From NCBI RefSeq assembly GCF_034140825.1, contig NC_089037.1:33348001-33412000 (forward strand): DNA of 64,000 nucleotides, read 5' to 3'. The notes under the pieces were generated by a model. It searched no databases. It was not told the origin of the DNA and saw only the letters and a list, made by a program, of their open reading frames with translations. Shown piece by piece: positions 1-12,569 of the stretch (position 1 is its first letter; each line of letters begins with the position of its first letter). The translations under genes and the position numbers were made by a program. This stretch comes from Oryza sativa Japonica Group (Eukaryota; Streptophyta; Magnoliopsida; Poales; Poaceae).

Positions 1-304
1 TGCACTGTAAACGAGGAGATGGAGATGAAGCTTGGTTGCTGTTGCTGTTGTGTTAGTGGAGTCCCATGTGTGTGATTGTCCAGTCAAAGAAACGTTAGCG
101 TGGGGCAGTGCAAAAAGTTGGTGATTATGGTACCCTCTTTAGTAATTAGGATATGTGTTTAATAGCATCCTGCGGCTGTCAGCATTGGTAGGATGTATTT
201 GTGGTACAGTTAGTGTTGCTTTTGGATCTTGTCTCTGAGTTGTGATTGTTCAGTTTGTGTATATAATGATGTGTGATTCTGTGATGCAGTTCAGATTGGG
301 GAAG

Positions 305-1668
305 ATGGTTGTCCAGGAGTTCACCGTTGATCTGAACAAGCCTCTCGTTTTCCAGGTTTTGATTTGCTCTCTATCAGTGGTCTTTTGCGAATAGTTTTTT
401 TGCGTCACTTGTCCTTGAAAATCATACCGTTGCCATGCTCACCTTCTTATTGTTTTTTAGCTTCTTGCATACAATTCTTAGTTTCTGACCATAAGGTCAG
501 TTGCTCAAATGTCAAATTCTGATTTTCTAGCAATGCGCTGTAAAATTCTGGATTCTAAGTAAAACTAGTTCAGTTGCTTTGCATTTGGAGTAACATTTGT
601 TTGTGGTGTGAATTTGATGAAGGTTGGCCATCTTGAGGAACGTTATCAGGAATGGGTTCATCAACCTATCGTGAGCAAGGAAGGTCCACGCTTTTTCGGA
701 AATGATGTCCTGGAGGTATTATACATTCCAATTATTATTTAGGATTTTGTAAACTGAGCTGTCATAACATAACTTTTTGTGTCCAGTTCTTGACGCGCAC
801 AAAGTGGTTTGCTGTGCCAACCATATGGCTGCCTGTCGTCTGCTGGTTGCTTGTGAAATCTATTCGGATGGGTCATACTATTCAGGAAGTAGGTCTAATG
901 GCCCTATTTGGAATATTCATTTGGACATTGATCGAGTATACTTTGCACCGCTTCCTATTCCACATTGAGACCAAAACCTATTGGTAAGAATTTATCAACC
1001 TTGAGCTGGTTATTCTATTGTTATTTTTTCTTTCTTCTCAGCGAGTGGCTCTGAATGTGATATTGCAGGGCAAACACAGCACATTACCTTCTTCATGGAT
1101 GCCACCATAAGCATCCTATGGACTCACTCAGGCTTGTATTCCCCCCTACTGCAACAGCAATTTTGTGTGTGCCGGTACTTCCCTTAACCCATTGTACAAG
1201 CATAGAATCTGATGAGACTGTATACTTATGTTTCCATTCAAAAATTGTATCCACAAAACATGGTCCATTTAAATCGAAGTGGTTAACGGCTTCCCTTTTC
1301 AGTTCTGGAAGCTGGTAGCGTTCTTCGCAACTCCAACTATCACTCCTGCGCTATTTGGTGGTGGCCTGTTGGGATATGTGATGTATGACTGCACTCACTA
1401 TTACTTGCACCATGGACAACCATCCAAAGAGCCAGCGAAAAATCTCAAGGTGACAACTTAGTGCCACTTATAAAGCTATAGATTATCTAGCTGTTCCAAC
1501 CAAAGTCCATGAGGCTTGTATTCCTTACAACGTTTGCTCGTTATGCAGCGGTATCACCTCAACCACCACTTCAGAATCCAAAACAAAGGCTTTGGCATCA
1601 CCTCATCACTCTGGGATTACGTTTTTGGGACATTGCCTCCGTCGAAGACCACCGGAAAGAACAACTGA
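305..1668 (+). CDS. FAH: Fatty acid 2-hydroxylase (dihydroceramide fatty acyl 2-hydroxylase), 237 aa
   Basis: This membrane di-iron enzyme hydroxylates C-2 of the very-long fatty acid of ceramides in the ER. Exons: 305-355, 623-715, 787-983, 1069-1174, 1303-1449, 1549-1668; all junctions are GT-AG and the frame stays open for 237 codons, the usual plant FAH length. Plant forms lack the cytochrome b5 domain fused in yeast, and so does this one. The expected histidine clusters are visible: [21 protein letters not shown] and HLNHH. About four hydrophobic segments surround them. The ATG at 305 follows a splice acceptor (AG at 288-289), so a 5' UTR intron runs upstream toward the window edge. The family call is secure; which rice paralogue (probably FAH2) is from memory. 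Confidence 0.95.
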
Positions 1669-3023
1669 GCCACTGACAGAAATGTATTGTTTTGCATGAG
1701 AAATTTTAGAGGATATGTAATATATATATTAAGTCTAGGCACAACTGCTTGTTTTGTCTTTCTGGGACAACAGGTTCACATGCCCATTCAGTTCGAATTC
1801 CTGTGGTTTACTGATGACTGCCTTGATGTGGGTGAAGAAGACATTTCATTGCCTTGACATCCAATGTTCTGAATTCAGATAATAGGCAGTTCTTGATGTG
1901 ATCCATATGCCATGTTAAGCTTAGCAATTCTATTGGCATGTCCAATTACAAAATGTTTGTCTTTTCTTAGGATTTTTTCCCCTCAATCATCAAAGAGTAT
2001 CAGATACTCACAGATGCGAGATGCCGTTTTCTGGGTCCCCGTCATGCCTGTCATGATTTTTTTTTGATACGCCTGTCATGAGTTGTCTGGCAACTACATT
2101 TCGGTCTAAAGGCAAAATGATGTTTATGTAATCATATAAGTAATAAAGAAATATGAAGTATTATTTTGGAGGAATAAGCATACTGGATAGCCCTACAGAT
2201 TTATACAGGCGAGAAAGCTACTCAGAAGTCAAACAGCTATGACAAAATAGATTACTAGTTCCTGAATTTCTGTCATGGATATGCCTTTTCTAGTTTTCTT
2301 CCTTTTTCTTTGTGAGGACATGCCTTTGTCATGGATATGCCTTTTCTTCCTTTTTCTTTGTGAGGACATGCCTTTTTCTTATTAAGCGAGCCAAGAGTCT
2401 AAATGCAAATTCTGACTTTTGTTTCATGAAAAATATCAGACATTTTTTTTTACGTAAGAAGGTAGAGCAGGCTCTACCTTATGGCCATTTCATTGATAGA
2501 AATGAAGGATTACAAGATTTTAAGGAAGCTTATAGAGGAAGAAGAAGAAAGAGAAAACAGAAAAAAAAAAGAGAAAACAGACAAACAGGAATAAGAGAAA
2601 GAGACGGGGGTTAGGACTTAGGATTGTAGAATTTACAGAGGTATATACAAGAGCCTCTTCCTAAATCTCGAGCACCAAGAGATAATTTTCTGCTTGATTA
2701 ACTCGTTTGCTCTTTTTCATGAAACGTTAGAACGTGGCAAATACGAAAGCAGTTCTTGAAGTCGCAGCAGATCGCACATGAAATGCAGACATAAATTTAA
2801 CACCCAGTTCAGCTATCAATGAGTCTTTGCTTATCACCAGATCCCCGGTTGAGATGAACAATAATTCCATTCATTATAATTCCAGATCTACAGACAGTTG
2901 GGGCGTTGGAAGCACATGGGAACCATCTAGTTCCAGTTCAGATCTTCAGATGCCCCTCATGAAACATATTTCCTCAGATGATAAACACACTACCTCCTTT
3001 TCAAAATGTTTGGCATCATTGAC
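1669..3023. other. FAH 3' UTR and gene-free spacer
   Basis: The 3' UTR of the hydroxylase runs into AT-rich DNA. An imperfect tandem repeat of about 50 bp lies at 2273-2372, built on a TTTCTTTGTGAGGACATGCC motif. Poly-A-rich tracts occur near 2555-2575. The open frames here are low-complexity and none looks coding. Confidence 0.5.
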
Positions 3024-3237
3024 TTCCGTACAACGTTTGATCTTTCGTCTTATTAAAAAAATTAGTACAAATATGTAAAAATATAAATTAAGATTATACT
3101 TTATTTGATGATAAAACAAGTCACAACAAGATAAATGATATTTCACTCCTTTTGTTTTGAATAAGACGAATGGTTAAACGTTATGCGAAAAATCAACAAC
3201 ATCAAACATTTTGAAATATTGAAATGGAGGGAGTAGT
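3024..3237. repeat. Stowaway-like MITE
   Basis: The two ends carry inverted CGTTTGAT..CGTCTTATT / AATAAGACGAATGG..AAACG blocks and the right end reads GGAGGGAGTA, the signature of a common grass MITE. Its right half is repeated at 4636 onward, beyond the inserted retroelement fragment. Confidence 0.6.
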
Positions 3238-3364
3238 ATGTTACAACAGTATCCAATAATCCAGCAGCAAGTGAAAAAAAAATCAATTTAGCCACAGTAA
3301 AACTGTGCCTATTCAAATTGAAATGTACACCAAACAAAAATGAATCTGCAAAATTCGAGACAGA
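3133..3364 (+). repeat. Direct repeat A flanking an inserted fragment
   Basis: About 230 bp, nearly identical to repeat B at 4636-4858. It begins inside the MITE and continues into unique flanking DNA, so the repeat is not an LTR of the intervening element. It looks like a target duplicated when the fragment between was inserted. Confidence 0.85.
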
Positions 3365-4635
3365 ATAGCGCTTAAAAGGAAAAGCAAACAGAAACTAGAG
3401 TTTTGTAAATCGACACAATGAGTTGGCGAAACTTCCCAATTTTCATTAATATATAAACACAAGTGTCCCGCATTTGGCTACATTGCAAAAGGGCGAAGCC
3501 CACACTACGAAAGCTGCCCTAGATACAAGGAGGCTAAAAGGCGAAGGGCCTCACACCTCTGGGTGATCTGGGCCAGCTGCGTCAGCTTCACCGTCGCCAG
3601 CTTTGGGCTCCTCCGCGGCTTCTTCCGCTTCGCGTTGAGCCTTCGCGCTCTTCTCCAGTTGGTCGCGGAGATAGCCCTTAGCGATGGTTCACCCCTCCTT
3701 CTGCCAGTACTCTTTTCGCCAAGCGCGAAGAGTAGTAGAGATGGGGTACGACTTCTCCGGCCAATCTCCCTTGACGAACTCCGGGAATTGGGCGACATGT
3801 TCGCACCCATTTTCCTGGAGCACCCCAAGCACGAAAGCCGCCGAAACCCGAGCACAACAATCACCATAATTGCTGCCGGTCTCAGCCACGGCACCTCCGG
3901 CTTGTTGTGTCCATTCCGAGAAGTCCAGCGCGGAAGCATTTTTGCCTGGAACGCCTTTGGCCTGGGCGCCCAACTCATGAAGGGCAAGCCGGAGAGTATA
4001 GCTGGCCGACTTGGCCGAATCTGTAATCTCAGCAACGGAGCGGGCAGACTCTTTCGCCGTGGTTTCGGCTGCGGCCTTTGCCTAGTCCAGCTCCTGGCGA
4101 AGGCTGTTCATCTTCCCCTCGGACGAATTGTAGTAGTCCAAGAGGGTAGCGTTCTGGTGCTTCGCCTTCTCCAGTTCCTCCTTTAGTTTTTTGTTTTCGG
4201 CCTTAGCCTGCCTTAGGGATTCGGCCACCACCTCTCGCTCCTGGTTTTTTCGACCAAGGTCTCCCTCGAGCCGACGTAGACGGTCCTTGTACCCGTCGAG
4301 GCGGGCCCGAACGGACTGCTCCATGTTGCAGTGGGCTAAAAGTGCCTAGCGAAGAGAAAGGGGGAGCAAAAAAGTTAGCAAGAAACATTAAAGTTTTGAG
4401 CGCATCCAAAGCAATTTAGAGCAAAGAACGTACCCGAACGAGTAACCGCTGTGCATCCCTCATCAAACTCGTTTAGCTCGGTAAATGGGCTAGGCCCGCT
4501 AGCCGGCGAAACAAGTTGACTCACCCCTCTGACAAAGGGGATGAGCTCCAAGCGGGTCTCGAAATCCGCCGGGACAAAGCGAGGGACTGACAACGAATTG
4601 TTGTCGGAGACGGATTTCTCAACGGCTGAAACGGG
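3365..4635 (-). mobile_element. Fragment of a gag-like LTR-retrotransposon coding region (fossil)
   Basis: The minus strand holds a charged, coiled-coil-rich stretch (best at 4082-4324, full of Lys/Glu/Gln heptads) like the gag-type proteins of unclassified, Ty3-gypsy-related rice retrotransposons. It is a broken fragment with several breaks; no LTR, protease or polymerase is present. It is flanked by 225-230 bp direct repeats of host sequence instead of the short duplications an integrase leaves. The family call is tentative. Confidence 0.55.
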
Positions 4636-4858
4636 AAATGATATTTTACTCTTTTTGTTTTGAATAAGACGAATGGTCAAACGTCATGTGAAAAATCAAC
4701 AACATCATACATTTTGAAATGGAGGGAGTAGTATGTTACAACAGCATCCAATAATCCAGCAGCAAGTGAAAAAAAATCAATTTAGCCACAGTAAAACTGT
4801 GCCTATTCAAATTGAAATGTACACCAAACAAAAATGAATGTGCAAAATTCGAGACAGA
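4636..4858 (+). repeat. Direct repeat B flanking an inserted fragment
   Basis: Second copy of the 3133-3364 segment, a few base changes apart. It starts mid-MITE and ends only about 50 bp from the stop codon of the downstream methyltransferase gene, so it forms part of that gene's 3' flank. Confidence 0.85.
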
Positions 4859-4911
4859 CATTTAGCAATACATTGCCAGACAGTGTAATAACCCATCTAA
4901 TATGGGGGATT

Positions 4912-7213
4912 TTAAGAGCGGATCATACGGGGTGAATTTTTAGGGCGCCTTCTCTTCCCATTTTTTTGAATTTTCGGCTTTTCAGTCACCAATGCATACA
5001 TTTTAACAGCAAATAATTCCTTTGGAAGGTCGCTCTGGTCCTGTTATAATTGCAAGATTAGATGATTTACAGGGAAAATATGAAGTTTGTAATTGAAAAT
5101 TGCAATTTTATGACATGCATACCTTAATGCTATGGATATATAAACCACATTTTTTAAATAGCTCCTTGAAGTACGCATCAGATCTAGTGATACTGTTATC
5201 CTCCTTGTCCAAAACAAATCCTGAAAGTGCAGTACCTCATATTAATTCCCAAATAAGTACGATGTTAAATCTCTCAAAAAGTATACGCAGTAATCAGACA
5301 AACCATTTGATACAGTGACTCACCGTTTCTTGCAATATTCTCCTTCAGTACAAAAAATCCATTGGGTTTGAGCCCAATCTGGAAGCAATATTACCAATCC
5401 AAACTTAATTAGAATGCGTAGAGATGGAATATCTTAATTCGGATTTTATCACTACTAATAATAAGTGCAGAAACATGAATATTGATATTTTTCATTCGAT
5501 AAAATTAGAAATAGGCTGAAAATAAAGACTCGAAGACCAGAAATACTACTTGGCATGGATTTAGAACAAAGTATCGGCATCCAACTAGCAGTAAACTCCC
5601 TCAAAATAAATATAGCAGTGCAACAGACATAATTATCAAGGTAGAAGTGGTAGCATCATTGATCAACTGGACAGGTATTTGCAGATAGTATATAGTAACA
5701 AACAACTTTGTATTCATGCACAAGAAGAAGTTTATCTGTATCGAAGGGAAAAAAAAGACCAGTTTCCTTCTATAAAAATAATGGTATAATGCTATAGCAT
5801 ATATTAACATCTTTTTGCGCACAACAAAAATTTTAAATCTAACTGTCAAGCACAGATGAATACTTCAATACAAACAGAAACAAATCATTGTAACAGTAAA
5901 ATTTACATAATATATGAATTAAATGCAGCACCTTTGCACGGTTAAAAAATGAAATAAAGTCATCATCAGGAAGTTGCCCTATGCACCACTGGATCCATAT
6001 TACATCATATCTTCCTTCATCAGGAGTGAAATCCTAAGCAACAAATGAATGCTATTATAAGAAATGGAGTGGAAAACAGCACAAAGTATCAAACTTCAAT
6101 TAACAATGATCTAAAGAAGTAGAGAAACCAACCTGAAGAGGTACACAATAAAAATTAGCAGCCTTATGTGTATCTTCCCCTACTTCCATACATTCAGTAA
6201 GATTTTCCTGTGCCGCTTCTAGAAAATGGGACACTGGCTCAACAAGATCAACCTGAGCACCCATTTCCAGTTTAAAACAAACCATTGGAAGATACAGACA
6301 AAGAACATCAACAATAAATATTACAGATAAAAAAGAACAAAAAATAGTACTCCTACTAGAGTTATGCTTGACTGGCAAAACAAAATGCATTGATTCTTGC
6401 CAATATATCATCATGTGGGTACTACAACAGCAGCTGCATGGACTGAAGATAACTCTATATGGTCTAACAATATCATGATACCGATAAGCATGTGAGCGTC
6501 CATGATTACAGTTACATCTCAAAGATTGTGAGAGAAACATACAGAGGCATACCTCGTTGAAATGCCTAAGAAGAAAATTCTTTGTAACCCTCCCGATGCC
6601 CGAGCCACAATCTGCCATAAATTCAGACATCAACCAAGTGGATCAAGCTGCATATCAGCACGGCGACGATTGTATATAGCTCTAGCACCGTGAACAGCCA
6701 AAAAGAATATCCTTCCACAGAAGTGAACTCACCGAGGGCGACGAGATGGCGCCTCGCGGCGCCGAATCGCTCGGCGAGGAGAGGACGGAGGAACGCGTCG
6801 CTGCCCTTGACGTCCACGTCGTTCACGCATCCGTACCCTCCAAGGACACCCTCGGTCGACGCCTCCACGCCCTAGCACACCCAAATCAAGAAAACTTGTA
6901 GCCGAATTCGCCGCGAGGAGACAATGCGCTCGGATTTGGGGGGGTTTAGGGTTTAGGGAGGAGGAGGAGGGAGTGAGTGAGCGCTCTTTACTTGCCAGTA
7001 GGCGATTGCCTTGGAGTACCACTCCTCCCGCTTCCCGCCGCCGCCTGCCTCCTCCTCGCCGGCGACCCCGTTGCTTCCGGCGGCGGGGGCCGGAGCGGGT
7101 TCGGCTACCGCGGCGGAGACCGGGGCATCCGCCGCGGCGCCGATTTCGTGCGCCCACATCTCGGTGGCGCTGGAGAATTCCCGGCCTTCGGAATCGAAGC
7201 CGCGGGAGTCCAT
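4912..7213 (-). CDS. NTM1: Alpha-N-terminal protein methyltransferase 1 (NTM1/METTL11A family), 307 aa
   Basis: A SAM-dependent enzyme that methylates the alpha-amino group of proteins exposing an N-terminal X-Pro-Lys-type motif after Met removal. Exons, in order of reading: 7213-6992, 6871-6733, 6611-6553, 6252-6133, 6033-5932, 5378-5324, 5220-5123, 5040-4912. The frame is open throughout. The SAM-binding motif I reads DCGSGIGRVTKNFLL and is split between exons 2 and 3. The motif YDVIWIQWCIGQL and the GLKPNGFFVLKEN strand fit the Rossmann methyltransferase core. The Ala/Glu/Gly-rich N-terminal 50 residues are plant-specific and probably disordered. The C-terminus is basic (KRRRPKNSPR), possibly a nuclear localisation signal. 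Confidence 0.95.
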
Positions 7214-7403
7214 CTCTCCGGCGGCGGCGGCGGCGGCGGCTTGCTTGCGCGCGAGCTTGGAGAAGCTGAGAAGGAAGGAAGAGAGAACGCCTTGTAATAA
7301 AGTAGGACTAGTACTTATTTGTAGTTTTTGCAGGGGCCTTTTAGCAAATTTAATCTCCTGCCCTTCTCCCTATCAAATGGTGCCATGAACTAAGGTCCTC
7401 TTT

Positions 7404-7554
7404 AAGCTGTGTTTAGTGTACACCAAAATTAGAAGTTTGGTTGAAATTGAAACGATGTGACGGAAAAATTAGAAATTTATGTGTGTAGGAAAGTTTTGAT
7501 GTGATAGAAAAGTTGGAAGTTTGAAGAAAAACTTTGAAACTAAACACGGCCTTA
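7404..7554. repeat. MITE, GGC(C/T)GTGTTTAGTT family (copy 1)
   Basis: Ends are inverted (GCTGTGTTTAG / CTAAACACGGC) and the interior has the stretch TTTATGTGTGTAGGAAAGTTTT. Two more copies lie at 32119-32277 and 55622-55768, both closer to each other than to this one. Confidence 0.7.
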
Positions 7555-7599
7555 GCAGAGCTCCAAAATTCAAAATTCAAGATTTCTTAGAGGTAAGGT

Positions 7600-8025
7600 C
7601 CTCTTTGTACAACTCAATATTCAAGATTTCTTAGAGCTAAGGTCCTCTTTAGCAGAGCTCCAAAATTTTACGGAGCTGAGTATTTCAAGGTCCACAATAC
7701 ATCCATGGATTTGGATCTACGATTACGTGTATAATATTTGAATAAATCAATTTCTTGCTTTAGATGAAATTTAAAATTTTAAATCACTATAATTTAACAT
7801 ATAAACATCAAACCTATCATGAATTTGAAATCTGGAGCTCTGCCAAACAAAGCCTAAGTATTCCTTAAATCTATGGATTTAAATTTACGATTATATGGAT
7901 AACATTTCTATAAATTAGTTTGTTCCTATTTTAGATAAAACTTAAAACTTAAAATCACTATATATTTTTTACATACATCAAATCTACCGTGGATATAAGA
8001 TCCGTAGCACTGCCAAACAGAGCTT
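7600..8025. repeat. Two tandem copies of one MITE-like repeat
   Basis: Two diverged copies (about 7703-7856 and 7870-8025) run head to tail, each ending GC(T/A)CTGCCAAACA(A/G)AGC after a shared ATGGATTT...ATCAAA body. The left end (GCAGAGCTCCAAAATT) is the inverse of the ends, so the whole looks like an element with TIRs and an internal duplication. Confidence 0.6.
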
Positions 8026-8623
8026 TTTAGAAACACCTTTGATTAGTTTGATATATGAGTCTTTATGATAAGATTTGTTTAATAAACTTTAATAATCAAT
8101 TTTATATAATAGTAATTTTAAGGTAAATTTACACATACCATTTTTCTTATCCTAAATATCAAATACAGAGTATTTATAACCAGAGGAAGTATTCCTGAAA
8201 CATAATAACAAAAAAAACAGATATTTCATCTGGAGTGACCTTAAAACATCAAGCATCTGTTGTGAGCAAAACAATATTAGCAATTTTTTCTTCTGCACAT
8301 GGCTGGACTAGTGGACTGGCAGTCTGGGGATAGTTCCCTTAACACTTAAAAAAGATGTCGCATCAAATTTTCGATTGAAGATTACAATGTTCAAATGACA
8401 GTTTATAAGTAGGTATGTCGAATTATACTCTAATGTTTCGTAGAGAGCTTATCTTGAATGATTTACAAAGCCATGGGCTAAAGCAATGATGCCGCAAAGT
8501 TCCAATGACGCAAGTACAGTTAATGTCTCAGACAAAAAAAAATCCCATGATCTGTTTCTCTCTTGTGCAAAATTCGAGTATATATTGAAACTTCTCGCTG
8601 CTGCTATTATTGTTGAGTTGTTG

Positions 8624-11597
8624 TCAAACGTTGAACCGGAAAAGCATGACATCGCCTTCCTGCACGATGTAATCCTTCCCTTCCAACCTCAACTGCAGTG
8701 ACAGAGGTAACAGGTGAACACATATCTCTAGCCCTAGAATTCGTTGCATAATAAATTGCAAAATTGTTTTACCAATCCCTTCTCCCTTGCAACTCCAAGA
8801 GAACCCGCCGCGACAAAATCATCATATGATACCTGGGATATGGTAAATGACCATTGAAAAATCAGTAAAAGAATATCTAAAAGAATACTAGGAAGTGAGC
8901 AATATCTTGATCAAATGCATCTAAAGAGATGCAGATATCGCCAAATCTTAACTCCATCGAGCCAATTACTAGAACCATTAGTTAACCTTTGTGATTATGG
9001 AACTTACAGTTTCAGCTCTAATGAAGCCTTTCTGAAAGTCACTGTGAATAACTCCTGCTGCTTGAGGTGCAGTCATGCCTAACACACAGTCAAAACTTTT
9101 AGTTTATACAGTAATTGAAATGCCACAAAAGAACAGCACTGTGAAGAAGAATAAAACCTGCAAGAATAGTCCAAGCTTTTGTTTCCTGATAAAGAGGGGG
9201 GAAATTGGAATCAAATGGCAATACCAAAAACCAGGAAACGAAGTAGTCCCTTGACACAAAATTTCACCTTATCTCCAGTTGTGAAATAAGTCCTCAATCC
9301 CAGAAGGTCATATGTTGCCTTTACCAAATTTCCTAGTCCACTTTCAGTAACACCAAGGGATTTTAGATATTCGACTCTCTCTTCTAATGGCAGTTCAGCA
9401 AGTTCAGCCTCAACCTGATTTGTGTTCCACACATTTATTTTTGCTTAGATCAATGCGAACATATTGTTTAGGTAGTATCGATCAATGTCTAAGTAAACAA
9501 ATGCTCAGATGTACTCATGTAGATGCGTATTACAAACCTGAGCTGATATTGTAACCATGCCAGATTCCAAGTCTGTTGCTAGTTTGGCTACCTCTTTGAC
9601 ATGAGGGTTGTTACCAGGTTCAGCAAGATCAGATTCAGTTACGTTGGCAACATAAATGACAGGTTTCATAGTTAGTAGACAAAGATGTTGGATAGCTTCT
9701 TTCTCATGGTCAGCCAAATCAACAGATCTAGCAGGTTTTCCATCCATAAGTACAGTCTGAATTTTTTCCAATCCAGTCCTCTCTGCTTGTTCCTGAGTAG
9801 TGAGAACTGTTGGGATCTATAATAACCATCAAAATAAGGAGAAGAGCCTGAAAACCTTACCTTGACCTTTACTTGCTGGTCTTTAGTTTTGCTCTTTTTA
9901 AGCTTATCCAGTCTTTTCTCTATCTGCATCTCGAACACAATTGTCAGCGTTAATGGCAAAAAAGAAAGCACATAATTAAATCCATACATGTTTTTTTTTC
10001 ACCCCACAAAGCAAGCAAGGAGATAACATAATGCAGTTACAAAATTACCTGGTCAAGATCAGAAAATATAAGCTCCAGATTAATTACATCAATATCTGAT
10101 TTGGGATCAACTTTCCCACTCACATGAACAATATCATCATCTTCAAAACATCGCACAACCTGAAAAGGCCTTAAAACTCAACGATTAAAACCCCCAAAGG
10201 CCCCAAAGGCAAAACATAAGACAGCACAAGAAAGTTAAAATACCGATAATGAATTGCAGTGCCAAGAAAAACAAAGTGACACTCATTATGTGTTCAAATT
10301 TTGTATAGAAGCTTAATTGGTACTTTACGAACATTGAAAAAACATCTACCAGAGAATAATATAAAGTTATCCTTAGCAATATGAAAAATACAACAGAATA
10401 ATATGTAGTACTTGATGAACAATGGAATGAGGCATGCGAAAAATGCATGGTTAAAGTCTCCAGAACTTGACAAATATCTGATGGCAAAAGATTTATAAAA
10501 ACGACAAGAAACTGACCTGAAGGATGGAATCAACCTCACGGATGTTCGAAAGAAATTGGTTTCCTAGTCCCTGATGTATCACGGTTATATAAACTAGTCA
10601 GAACTCAGAAACAACATCAGCCAGAACAGCACATTGACATCCTAACATAAAGCGAAGTCATTAATGAAACACCTCTCCTTTGCTTGCTCCTTTGACGAGA
10701 CCTGCAATATCCACAAGCTCTATGGATGTTGGGATTGTCTCCTTAGACTTGCTTAATTTTGAGAGCACATGCAAGCGAGCATCTGGGATAGCCACAACAC
10801 CAACGTTGGGGTTTATGGTGCAGAAGGGAAAGTTTGCAGCTTGTGCCTTCCCATTTTCAACCTGACAACGTTGACAAAAGAATTCATGTTACAACGTAAT
10901 CAACAATAGCATGCACATTATTGCGAGGAATGGCATGTCCCGTGCAATACGGCAGTTGCATTTTCATGCGTTAAAGATTCACTATACTTCCCATCAAACA
11001 ATCATCACGACTGCAAAAGCACTCCTGCAGCTAGGGAAATGAAAATTCAGTGCAAAAAATCTGTGACGAGTCCTATCTAAGTTAAGCATCATAAGTTCAT
11101 AACTAGTCAAACGTTGGAGAGCTGCATCTCTGTGTGGCAAAGAATCAAACAGTTGATGCGCAGTTCCATTGACGCCGCATACCCACTTCATCCTCGACCA
11201 AAACCAATCCATGAATCGAGAAGAACTCCTCAAAAGCACAAATAATCAAGATCGCCTTCTTTCTCCTCGAGTTGCTTCCAGCTAAAAACGAGTTCATAAC
11301 AGCACGGAATTCTTCGGAAGAAGCAGAGGGAAGGTTCCTTACAATGGCATTGAAGAGTGTGGACTTGCCGACGTTGGGCAGGCCGACGATGCCGGCGCGG
11401 AGGCTCATGCTAATCCGCGCGTTGCGGCCGGACGCGAACCGCCGGGCGCCTACACCCGCGCTCCGGCGCCACCGCAGGAGACGCGCCGGGGACGCGCACG
11501 AGGAAGGCAAGGTGGCCGTCGGAGTCATAGCTGGTGTCCGCGTGAATCCCGCGAACGCAGAGCCGAGTGCGCGGCGAGACATCGTCGCCATAGACAC
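8624..11597 (-). CDS. YchF-type P-loop nucleotidase (Obg-like ATPase) with organelle presequence, 433 aa
   Basis: A TRAFAC-class protein that associates with ribosomes and responds to stress. Exons: 11597-11343, 10861-10673, 10570-10517, 10159-10049, 9923-9861, 9792-9538, 9414-9268, 9185-9158, 9078-9008, 8832-8773, 8692-8624, open throughout. G1 is GLPNVGKST and G3 DIAGLVKG. In place of the GTPase signature NKxD the protein has NVTE, the YchF/OLA1 change known to favour ATP over GTP. A helical insert (exons 5-6) follows the G domain. The C-terminal TGS domain ends [17 protein letters not shown]...FRFNV. Residues 1-65 are Arg/Ser/Ala-rich without acidic residues, a chloroplast or mitochondrial presequence absent from cytosolic OLA1; this is the bacterial-type organellar paralogue. 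Confidence 0.96.
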
Positions 11598-12569
11598 GTA
11601 CGCCCGCGCGGCGGCAGCGGCGGAGGCGGCGGCGCGGAGCGGAAGGCGGGCGGCTGTACGGTTGTCAGAGAGACGACGAGGCGGGCGGAGGTGAGAGATA
11701 GAGTAGATGAGATGGCACGTGAGCCGCTCGTGACGTCACGGCCTTGGAACACAAATGCATTTTAATTTTAAAAATGAACCATTTTAAAACTTATTTTCAA
11801 ACTTTAAAATCTCCGACTATTGTTAACCTATATGGTGTGACAAAATAGCGTACCCATAGTGAAAGTGACACGTTTGTCACACCATTTAGAATGGAGAAAT
11901 CAAACATTATAAGTTTCGCTCAAAGACCATTTTTGAAAAGAGATTCAATAAAATGTATTCTCAATCAATGGCTACACGTTAGAACACGATTTGGAACTAA
12001 ATTGATTATGCACGCCTTTTTTTTCCTCCCAACAGCATCGTCTTCTCCATGCACATCGGCTCATTCCTCGTTCCTCGTCGAAGAACTTCGTGGGAGCAGG
12101 CGGCGCTCGACAGCCGACGCGTACGTGAGGAGTGGCTCCTCCCTCGTTCCTCGTTGAAGAACTTCGCGGGAGCAGACGACGCTCGACGGTCGATGCGTAA
12201 GCAAGGAGGAGACCAGACGTGCGCTGCTAAACCAGCTAGATTTGAATGGTCAAACTGGCGTGACAGTATTGTTTTGACATGTCGGCGTGACACGAAGGTT
12301 TTAAGAAAAGTTTATTTTTAAATTTAAAATTAAAGTTTAAGATATGACATCGGTATCTCAATGACCTGTAGGACCCACATGAGTCAATGACATATGAGTC
12401 AGAATAGCATATCTTAAATTTTACAAAATTATAATGGCATGGTTACAATTTTCCCAAAATTCAATGGTTCGGAAAGAAAAAAAAAATTCGAAGCGAAGCC
12501 TCGAAATCAAACGCGGCGAGTGAGTCGCCGCCGCCTCACTTCCCCTCCTCGGCCTCGTCGGCGGCTGCC
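11598..12569. other. Divergent intergenic region between the YchF and PPR genes
   Basis: Likely holds both promoters, since transcription diverges from it. It contains a diverged tandem duplication with a 76-bp period (about 12060-12210, marked by CTCGAAGAACTTCG-like blocks and GGGAGCAG). No gene is visible; open frames here come from that duplicated GC-rich segment. Confidence 0.5.

Larger units (their letters stand above)
7214..8623. other. Intergenic DNA rich in MITE sequence
   Basis: The spacer between the NTM1 promoter and the 3' end of the YchF gene. Apart from the MITEs listed separately I see no gene. The GC-rich part at 7214-7290 is the likely NTM1 5' UTR. Confidence 0.5.

Noticed and set aside
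2312-2614. A 100-codon frame
   Set aside because: Low-complexity Phe/Lys/Arg composition over a tandem repeat and poly-A tract.
6690-7388. Plus-strand frames over the NTM1 first exons
   Set aside because: Antisense of GC-rich Ala/Glu/Gly codons; the minus-strand gene accounts for them.
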